Origin: Paludibacter sp.
GTDB taxonomy: Bacteria > Bacteroidota > Bacteroidia > Bacteroidales > Paludibacteraceae
NCBI GenBank assembly: GCA_028691965.1
Contig: JAQUYE010000026.1
Span: 1-35,571, forward strand
Length of the DNA: 35,571 nucleotides
Reading direction: 5' to 3'
Shown here: piece after piece, positions 7,333 through 13,856 of the stretch
Numbering within the stretch: position 1 is the first letter of the stretch
How the letters are laid out: each line of letters begins with the position of its first letter
Notes under the pieces: model-generated
The model's input: the letters and a program-made list of their open reading frames with translations, nothing else
What the model was told of the DNA's origin: nothing
Database searches by the model: none
Made by a program: the position numbers and the translations under genes

Positions 7333-9334
7333 ATTTCTGTTTTTTAAGTATGACAGCGGTTCGGGAAGGCAGGTATAACATCAACCATTCTTTGCCACTT
7401 TCGTGTAGAGGTTTTGGAATAGTTAAATGAACTATCGACTCGTCAATACGGTCAAAACCTCCGTAAGTTCCACGGTCGGAGTTGAATACAGTAGTATATT
7501 CTCCTTGATCCGCAAGAATGCCATAGTCGGTAAACGATTTTTGTCCGTTGAAGTTAAATACAAAGACATAGTCGCCCCGTTCAAAGGCTACTACCTGATC
7601 ACCTTCCCTATCCCATATCTGATAAACCGGAAGTTGGTTAAAGTTATCAATACTACGGATGAAGTGAATCATATCCCGGTCGAACACACCCAGGTCGTGG
7701 TATAAGAATCGTTCGTTGTCGACAAGTTCCCATTGCCTGCGGGCATATTTATGCGACCAGCCGTTACCTTCTCTCGGGAAATCGATCCATTCGGGATGTC
7801 CGAATTCATTCCCCATAAAGTTAAGGTATCCGCCATTGATGGTTGTTGCAGTAATCAAACGAATCATTTTGTGTAAGGCAACACCCCGGTCAACAGTCAG
7901 CGTTGAATCTCCTTTTTGCATATGCCAATACATTTCGGCATCTATTAATCGGAAGATAATGGTTTTATCACCTACCAGCGCCTGATCGTGACTTTCAGCA
8001 TAGCTGATTGTTTTCTCATCGCTGCGTCGATTGGTGAGCTCCCAGAAAATATGTCCTGCTTTCCAATCTTCATCCCTGATCTCCTTGATATATTTAATCC
8101 AGAAGTCGGGAATACCCATGGCCATTCTGTAATCAAAGCCTATTCCTCCGTCGTTAACTGCTGCAGCCAGACCCGGCATACCGCTCACTTCTTCAGCAAT
8201 TGTGATGGCATTAGGGTTTACTTCATGAATCAACTTGTTGGCAAGGGTCAGGTAACAAATAGCGTCACCATCCTGGTTAATATTATAGTAGGCACTATAA
8301 TCATTAAAGTCTTCTCCCAGTCCGTGGCTTCTGTACAACATCGAAGTGATGCCATCGAAACGGAATCCGTCAAATTTATATTCTTCAAGCCAGAATTTAC
8401 AATTTGACAAGAGAAAATGAATAACGGCAGGCTTTGCATAATCAAAACAAAGTGAATCCCAGGCTGGATGTTCGCGGCGTGCACCACCGTGGAAATACTG
8501 ATAAGGAGTTCCGTCGAATCGTCCTAATCCTTCCACTTCGTTTTTAACGGCATGAGAATGTACAATGTCCATTATTACAGCTACACCATTGTCGTGAGCT
8601 TCGTCAATCAGTTGCTTCAGTTCTTCAGGAGTACCGAAACGGGAAGATGCAGCAAAGAAATTGGATACATGATAGCCAAACGATCCGTAGTATGGGTGTT
8701 CCTGAATAGCCATAATCTGGATACAGTTGTATCCGGCCCTGACGATTCTTGGTAGCACATTCATCCTGAATTCTGTATACGAAGAAACCTTTTCTTCACT
8801 GCCCGACATACCTATATGGCATTCGTAAATCAGCAACGGATCGGTTGTGGGTCGAAAGATTTTATGTTTAAAAGAATAAGGACGAATTGGATTCCATACC
8901 TGAGCACTGAAAATTTTGGTGGTTTCGTCCTGAACAACCCTTCTGGCCCATGCCGGTATTCGTTCACCACTACCACCTTCCCATTCGACCAGCAACTTGT
9001 ATAGCTGGGTGTGAGCCATCGCGAATTCAGGTAGCTTAACTTCCCAGATACCATTCTGCAATTTTTTAAGTTGATAGTCGGGATGCCGGGTCCAATTATT
9101 AAAATCACCAATCAGGTAAATAGCAGTGGCATTGGGTGCCCATTCCCGGAAAACCCAGCCATCCGTAAGGCGATGTAATCCAAAGTAAAGATAGCCGGAG
9201 GCAAAGTCAGAAAGAGAACCATTTTCTTTCAATAACCTGCGCTCCATGTCTCTGAAATATTCATATCTACCCATAATGGCAGCCTCATATGGCTCCAGAT
9301 AAGGGTCGCTTTTAATGATAGGTAGTTTTTCCAT
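7331..9334 (-). CDS. glgB: 1,4-alpha-glucan branching enzyme, eukaryote-like GH13_8 type
   Basis: This enzyme introduces alpha-1,6 branches in glycogen. Residues 45-145 are a CBM48-type beta domain (WAPNATAIYLIGDFNNW). Residues 165-560 are the GH13 barrel with nucleophile D327 (DGFRFDGIT), acid/base E381 (IAEEVSG) and H449-D450 (ESHDQALVGDKT); the C-terminus is the all-beta domain. The order YECHIGMS, NVLPRI, GYNCIQIMAIQEH and FFAASSRFGTPEEL closely follows eukaryotic GBE1 rather than E. coli GlgB, as does the 667-residue length. This is the GH13_8 class, which I recall as usual in Bacteroidota. It lies 14 bases after the YhcH-like gene. No other glycogen genes are in the window. Confidence 0.93.
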   Translation of the reverse strand: MEKLPIIKSDPYLEPYEAAIMGRYEYFRDMERRLLKENGSLSDFASGYLYFGLHRLTDGWVFREWAPNATAIYLIGDFNNWTRHPDYQLKKLQNGIWEVKLPEFAMAHTQLYKLLVEWEGGSGERIPAWARRVVQDETTKIFSAQVWNPIRPYSFKHKIFRPTTDPLLIYECHIGMSGSEEKVSSYTEFRMNVLPRIVRAGYNCIQIMAIQEHPYYGSFGYHVSNFFAASSRFGTPEELKQLIDEAHDNGVAVIMDIVHSHAVKNEVEGLGRFDGTPYQYFHGGARREHPAWDSLCFDYAKPAVIHFLLSNCKFWLEEYKFDGFRFDGITSMLYRSHGLGEDFNDYSAYYNINQDGDAICYLTLANKLIHEVNPNAITIAEEVSGMPGLAAAVNDGGIGFDYRMAMGIPDFWIKYIKEIRDEDWKAGHIFWELTNRRSDEKTISYAESHDQALVGDKTIIFRLIDAEMYWHMQKGDSTLTVDRGVALHKMIRLITATTINGGYLNFMGNEFGHPEWIDFPREGNGWSHKYARRQWELVDNERFLYHDLGVFDRDMIHFIRSIDNFNQLPVYQIWDREGDQVVAFERGDYVFVFNFNGQKSFTDYGILADQGEYTTVFNSDRGTYGGFDRIDESIVHLTIPKPLHESGKEWLMLYLPSRTAVILKKQK

Positions 9335-9348
9335 GGAGGTTAAGCTTA

Positions 9349-9795
9349 CTAAGCACGTACTTTTACTATAATCTTTTTGTGTGGTCCTTCCACTATGCCC
9401 GGCTGATGGCCATCTTCAGGGAAAAAGATGGCGAACTCCAGGGGTTGCAGATCAACATAGCTTGTTGCCTGATCGGCAAAAAATACAAGGTCTTTTTCAG
9501 TATTGTAGGGATCGGTGATAGTTTTTAGTTGGTCGAGTGCTTTCCAGCCAATACGTTCGGTTTTACTTACAGCTACCTGAATGTCGATAAACTGACGATG
9601 TGCCTCCATTTTAATGTTCTCTGCAGTATTCCCTTTTATCTCGACTACATTGGCCCACATATCATCACCATCGAGTACTACCTTTCCAAGTGGCAGCGAT
9701 TCCAGGTCATTGTTGATAAGAAATTCAAATGCCTTTGCAAATCGAGGATTCAGGGAACTGTACTTCATGCCGTTTTTTACTTCATCTACTATCAT
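9349..9795 (-). CDS. YhcH/YjgK/YiaL (NanQ-like) cupin-fold protein
   Basis: The 148-residue product fits the YhcH/YjgK/YiaL family (DUF386), single-domain beta-barrel proteins whose members include NanQ, proposed to act on sialic acid anomers, and EbgC-like subunits. Family features seen are the N-terminal NPRFAKAFEFL, DGDDMWANV, the EAHRQFIDIQV strand with likely metal-site residues (Glu, His, Asp), and the C-terminal FFPEDGHQPGI with a second His. It sits between DUF2461 (36 bases) and glgB (14 bases). This suggests a role in sugar metabolism, but the substrate is unknown. No defects were seen. Confidence 0.85.
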   Translation of the reverse strand: MIVDEVKNGMKYSSLNPRFAKAFEFLINNDLESLPLGKVVLDGDDMWANVVEIKGNTAENIKMEAHRQFIDIQVAVSKTERIGWKALDQLKTITDPYNTEKDLVFFADQATSYVDLQPLEFAIFFPEDGHQPGIVEGPHKKIIVKVRA

Positions 9796-9831
9796 GCCCG
9801 GTGTTTATTTAGAATTAATTATTAGTGTTTT

Positions 9832-10506
9832 TTATAAGTTTACTTCATCAACTGTGTAGTTGAGAAATTTGTTGAGAGGATAAGCCGTTCTGAATATTGA
9901 GGCTATCTCTCCCACGAAGTCATTACTGTTGAGAATATCGTCCGTAAGTTGGTATTCAACCATATAGTGCTTTAGTTTAAGTAAGTCAGCTGACGGGAAA
10001 TCAGCAGGGAAACCTTTAGGGACTGTTTTTAATTTATCCTCATCGTAGAATCCCCTGAAACGTTTTTTAAACTCCGGCTGACGGATAATGGTTTCTAACT
10101 CTTCAATATTATCGTATACACTCTGACGCAAAGCTTTCAGTAAAGGGGGAGGTGGACACCAGACCCCTGTAGCAACAAAGCTTTTACCGGGTTCCAGGTG
10201 CAGATAATATCCTCCACGCACACTTTTTCGCCCGCCACCGGCAGCCATGAATACACCAAAATGATTTTTATAGGGAGTTTTATCGTGAGAAAAGCGGATG
10301 TCGCGGTATATGCGGAATATGCAGTCTTTAGCTTCGACATGTGCGAGTTCTTTATCGAAGCCTGCAATTTCTACTACTAGTTTAGAACTGATTTGTTCGA
10401 AATATGCCCTGGCTTCGTCGTAACGTTTTTTATTCTCAGCGAACCACTCTCTGTTGTTGTTCTGTATTAAGTCGCTTATGAAATCAAGCACTGAGTTAAT
10501 GTTCAT
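9832..10506 (-). CDS. DUF2461 family protein
   Basis: This 224-residue protein matches the DUF2461 (TIGR02453) family. The markers are the N-terminal NNNREWFAENKKRYDEAR, IFRIYRDIRFSHDKTPYKNHFG, and the GGYYLHLEPGKSFVATGVW region. No signal peptide or membrane segment is present, so it is cytoplasmic. Function of the family is unknown to me. It is the first gene of a probable three-gene unit with the YhcH-like gene and glgB. A -7 match lies at 10532-10539. Confidence 0.88.
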   Translation of the reverse strand: MNINSVLDFISDLIQNNNREWFAENKKRYDEARAYFEQISSKLVVEIAGFDKELAHVEAKDCIFRIYRDIRFSHDKTPYKNHFGVFMAAGGGRKSVRGGYYLHLEPGKSFVATGVWCPPPPLLKALRQSVYDNIEELETIIRQPEFKKRFRGFYDEDKLKTVPKGFPADFPSADLLKLKHYMVEYQLTDDILNSNDFVGEIASIFRTAYPLNKFLNYTVDEVNL

Positions 10507-10531
10507 ACGCCATGTTTGTTGATCTGTCTTA

Positions 10532-10539
10532 CAAAAATA
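10532..10539 (-). promoter_or_regulatory. Promoter -7 element upstream of the DUF2461 gene
   Basis: The minus strand reads TATTTTTG, matching TAnnTTTG, 26 bases upstream of the ATG at 10506. No clear -33 TTG is seen at the usual distance, so this is a weak call. Confidence 0.4.
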
Positions 10540-10611
10540 GACTTAATTTTTGATATTTAGGACCCATCGTTCTAAAAAAAAGTATTTAGCCGGTTTTTTG
10601 GAAAAAAATAG

Positions 10612-10619
10612 TAATTTTG
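10612..10619 (+). promoter_or_regulatory. Promoter -7 element of pheS
   Basis: TAATTTTG matches TAnnTTTG, 26 bases upstream of the pheS ATG (10645). A -33 TTG at the right spacing is not evident. The transcript would have a leader of only about 20 bases, which leaves no room for a tRNA-sensing leader. Confidence 0.5.
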
Positions 10620-10644
10620 CAGTCAATTAGAGTAAAATAGAAGG

Positions 10645-11664
10645 ATGAGAGATAAAATACAAGCGTTGCTGACTGAAATTGAAGGGCTGAAAGCATCAAG
10701 TGTAGCTGAACTTGAAGCCCTGCGAGTGAAATACCTTAGTAAGAAAGGACTAGTGTCGGTTCTTTTCAATGACTTCAGAGATGTGCCAAACGAGTCGAAG
10801 CGGGAAGTGGGTCAATTGCTGAACGAATTGAAAAATAAAGCGCAGGAAAAGCTGAATGCTATAAAGGATGAGTTAGGCTCCAATCAGTCGGAGGCTGAAA
10901 AGCTGGATCTTACCCGTAGTCCCGAACCTATAGCACTGGGTACCCGTCATCCTTTGTCGCTGGTAAAGAATGAGATTATTGATATCTTTTCCAGAATAGG
11001 GTTTACCATTGCTGAAGGTCCTGAGATTGAAGACGATTGGCATGTGTTCGGAGCCTTAAATTTTCCGCCCGAACATCCGGCCCGGGATATGCAGGATACC
11101 TTCTTTATTGAACAAAATCCCGACATTGTATTACGTACACATACTTCGTCGGTACAGACTCGTATTATGTCGGCTCAAAAGCCGCCCTTACGAATGTTGT
11201 TTCCCGGACGTGTGTATCGCAACGAGGCTATATCCTACCGGGCTCATTGTTTCTTTCATCAGGTAGAAGGATTATACATCGACAAAGATGTGTCGTTTGC
11301 CGACCTGAAGCAAGCTCTTATGTATTTTGCAAAGGAAATGTTCGGCTCGTCCACACAAATTCGGTTACGCCCATCGTATTTCCCATTTACAGAGCCAAGT
11401 GCCGAAATGGATATCTCCTGTAACCTCTGCGGTGGCAAAGGGTGTCCTTTCTGTAAGCACACAGGATGGGTAGAGATTCTTGGCTGCGGAATGGTTGATC
11501 CAAATGTGCTTGAAAACTGTGGGATCGATTCCAACGTTTACAGTGGATATGCCTTTGGAATGGGTGTAGAGCGTATAACGAATCTCAAATACCAGGTAAA
11601 GGATTTACGACTATTCTCTGAAAACGACGTCAGATTCCTCCGGCAATTTAAATCAGCCTATTAA
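10645..11664 (+). CDS. pheS: Phenylalanine--tRNA ligase alpha subunit
   Basis: The 339-residue alpha subunit carries the class II catalytic core of the (alpha-beta)2 enzyme. The first 85 residues form the coiled-coil arm that binds tRNA. Motif 2 lies around residues 188-209 (GRVYRNEAISYRAHCFFHQVEG) and motif 3 near the end (GYAFGMGVERI). A four-cysteine CxxC-x4-CxxC knuckle (C259, C262, C267, C270) sits between them. This is seen in PheS of many bacteria and probably binds zinc. pheT is not adjacent, so the two subunits are encoded apart. A terminator follows. Confidence 0.96.
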   Translation: MRDKIQALLTEIEGLKASSVAELEALRVKYLSKKGLVSVLFNDFRDVPNESKREVGQLLNELKNKAQEKLNAIKDELGSNQSEAEKLDLTRSPEPIALGTRHPLSLVKNEIIDIFSRIGFTIAEGPEIEDDWHVFGALNFPPEHPARDMQDTFFIEQNPDIVLRTHTSSVQTRIMSAQKPPLRMLFPGRVYRNEAISYRAHCFFHQVEGLYIDKDVSFADLKQALMYFAKEMFGSSTQIRLRPSYFPFTEPSAEMDISCNLCGGKGCPFCKHTGWVEILGCGMVDPNVLENCGIDSNVYSGYAFGMGVERITNLKYQVKDLRLFSENDVRFLRQFKSAY

Positions 11665-11672
11665 CAAAAAAC

Positions 11673-11710
11673 AAACGACCGCCTCAGTAATGTAGCGGTC
11701 GTTTTTGTTT
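11673..11710. terminator. Bidirectional terminator between pheS and pdxA
   Basis: AAACGACCGC (11673-11682) pairs perfectly with GCGGTCGTTT (11695-11704), with an A-rich left flank and a T-rich right flank. It ends pheS on the plus strand and could end the convergent pdxA cluster on the minus strand. Confidence 0.85.
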
Positions 11711-11726
11711 TGAAATAAGCTGTTTG

Positions 11727-12788
11727 TCATGCAATGCGTGAGCCCTTTTTCTCTTCTACTTTCAGTGGATTGGCTGTTATCTCTGCGTGTAATTTCCTGT
11801 TATTAATTATATCGTATGCCATAAATACAGCCTGTCGAAACGATTCTTCAGAAGCTACATTTTTTCCGGCAAGGTCGTAAGCAGTGCCATGAGCCGGTGA
11901 AGTACGTATTACCGGCAATCCGGCAGTAAAATTAACACCCTGTTCCATGGAGATAGTTTTAAAAGGTATCAGTCCCTGATCGTGATACATGGCAAGTATA
12001 CCATCAAAACGATTAAAATTACCGGAACCAAAGAACCCGTCTGCAGGATATGGTCCAAAGCAAAGTATGCCTTTTTTATCTACTTCGCGGATAGCTTCCT
12101 GTATCATTTCTTCCTCCTTGCCAATTAGTCCTTCGTCGCCAGCATGCGGATTTAAACCAAGTACAGCAATACGGGGACGAACGATTGTGAAATCCTGTTT
12201 AAGAGACTGGTTAAGAATGGTCAGCTTTTGAGTGATCATTTTTGCTGTAAGCGATTTGGCGATATCCTTAACGGGTATATGACCGGTCACTACAGCAATC
12301 CGCATTACATCGTTTACGAGCAGCATCAATGCTTCTTGTCCGTTGCCCAGGTGTTGCTCAAAGAATTCGGTATGGCCCGGAAAATGAAACTGATCCGATT
12401 GAATATTCTTTTTATTGATCGGCCCGGTTACCACTGCATCAATAATGCCGGTCTTCATATCGGTAACCAGCCGGTCAAGTGCAGCAAAAGCTGCCGTACC
12501 TGCTTCGGGAGTCGAACGTCCAAGATCCACTTTCAGCTCATCGTCCGTGCAATTAATAAGATTTATTTTCTTACTGCCAGCCTCTTCCACTGAGTTTATG
12601 ATATTAATATTTACCCCCTGGATGTCGAGCTGTTTGCGATGATAGGCAGCAGCTTTGGAGGAACCGTAAATAACCGGAATAAAATCTTCGTAAACACGAG
12701 CGTCGGCAAATGTTTTGAGTATTACTTCGTACGAAATTCCGTTCATGTCGCCATGTGTAATGGCTATAACAGGTTTGTTGGCAATCAT
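11727..12788 (-). CDS. pdxA: 4-hydroxythreonine-4-phosphate dehydrogenase
   Basis: PdxA oxidises 4-phosphohydroxy-L-threonine with NAD in the DXP-dependent vitamin B6 pathway. The metal-binding histidines are in FPGHTEFF, LNPHAGDEG and MYHDQGLIPFK. The N-terminal motif is ITHGDMNGISYEV instead of the ITPGDPAGIGPE form of proteobacteria; I recall similar substitution in Bacteroidota, so it is lineage-typical rather than a defect. The length of 353 residues is slightly above average. It is the last gene of the minus-strand cluster, 15 bases after the DUF4837 gene. No pdxJ is nearby. Confidence 0.94.
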   Translation of the reverse strand: MIANKPVIAITHGDMNGISYEVILKTFADARVYEDFIPVIYGSSKAAAYHRKQLDIQGVNINIINSVEEAGSKKINLINCTDDELKVDLGRSTPEAGTAAFAALDRLVTDMKTGIIDAVVTGPINKKNIQSDQFHFPGHTEFFEQHLGNGQEALMLLVNDVMRIAVVTGHIPVKDIAKSLTAKMITQKLTILNQSLKQDFTIVRPRIAVLGLNPHAGDEGLIGKEEEMIQEAIREVDKKGILCFGPYPADGFFGSGNFNRFDGILAMYHDQGLIPFKTISMEQGVNFTAGLPVIRTSPAHGTAYDLAGKNVASEESFRQAVFMAYDIINNRKLHAEITANPLKVEEKKGSRIA

Positions 12789-12803
12789 ATAGTACTATAT
12801 AGA

Positions 12804-13838
12804 TTATTGTTTCTTTTCGGCTACTACCGATACTTCTTCTAATACATTCAATTCCTGGGGAAGGAGTGTAGTGTAAACTATCGCTTCCATCTGACGGATA
12901 TGGTTCCGTTTTTTAGATCCGGGGGCAAATACAAAACCTTCGACAGTAATCACCCGTTTATTGACCTCATCAACCCGGGTATGACTGTAAAATGGTCCGC
13001 CCATCGACCCACCGTTATAGATGCGCCATAATCCGGAGAGTTCGGCACAGTAGGTATCGTTTATATTGATGGCTCTGAAGATTGGGTCATGGTGTTTCAG
13101 TTCTGTGCCCATATACGATCCTTCAAATTCACCGGGTATGTTGGCTTTCATTACTGAGTCTCGCCTGGCTATCAGGAATTCTTTTGTCAACATTCTTTTA
13201 TCAGTGTAGGGATAAGAATAGATGACCAGGTCTTTGCGGATACGGGCATGATCGTTGGTTACCCAGAAAAAGTCATCTGTTTTCTGCACTTTCGATAACT
13301 CGGTAGGAATATCGATTCGAATTCCAAACTGAGCTTCTACCTGGCTCATTATTTTCTGACTGAGGTATTCTTTGCCAAGCAAGATCCCCCGTTCCCGTTC
13401 TGTGTCCAAAAAGAAGTCGAGAATCTGTTGACCATCCTTTTTAAAAACTTGTTCCATGATTGAGTCGTTAGCTGCACGAACTCTTACTACCGTTTGAGGT
13501 CGGGACCAGGTGTTTTGACTCAGAGTAATTTTAGGTTGTTCAAAACGGGGATCAATTTCTACAAACAAGATATTGCGTGATGGTTTAAACAGGTCGCCGA
13601 ATTCTGTTTTTTTGACTTGAGAGATATCCATCATTGGCTCAGGTTGTGGAAGAGTAGGCATATCCTGGTTAAACAAGGCTACTACAGCTCTTCCAGAAGG
13701 CGCTTTCCAGTCAGCATCGTCCATCACAATCAGTAACTCGTAACGGGTGCCTGTGGCTGAAGGTAATACCACTCCGCTGTTTCCGCAGGAAACCAGCACA
13801 CTTAGTAAAAGGATTGGAAAGAGGATTTTTTTAATCAT
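12804..13838 (-). CDS. DUF4837 family lipoprotein
   Basis: The 344-residue product starts with a lipoprotein signal (hydrophobic stretch, then VLVSC with C18 as the lipidated residue), so it is anchored in a membrane facing the periplasm or surface. The remainder matches DUF4837, a family I know only from Bacteroidota: YELLIVMDDADWKAPSGRA near the N-terminus, SRNILFVEIDP, and a C-terminal region with GSMGGPFYSHTRVDE. No catalytic motif is recognised. It sits between the large amidase (18 bases) and pdxA (15 bases), so an envelope role is plausible but unproven. Confidence 0.87.
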   Translation of the reverse strand: MIKKILFPILLLSVLVSCGNSGVVLPSATGTRYELLIVMDDADWKAPSGRAVVALFNQDMPTLPQPEPMMDISQVKKTEFGDLFKPSRNILFVEIDPRFEQPKITLSQNTWSRPQTVVRVRAANDSIMEQVFKKDGQQILDFFLDTERERGILLGKEYLSQKIMSQVEAQFGIRIDIPTELSKVQKTDDFFWVTNDHARIRKDLVIYSYPYTDKRMLTKEFLIARRDSVMKANIPGEFEGSYMGTELKHHDPIFRAININDTYCAELSGLWRIYNGGSMGGPFYSHTRVDEVNKRVITVEGFVFAPGSKKRNHIRQMEAIVYTTLLPQELNVLEEVSVVAEKKQ

Positions 13839-13856
13839 GGTCCGTTGAGTATTGAT

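Noticed and set aside
11419..11458. CxxC-x4-CxxC cluster in PheS as a novel zinc finger
   Set aside because: Similar cysteine knuckles occur in PheS of many bacteria; not unusual.
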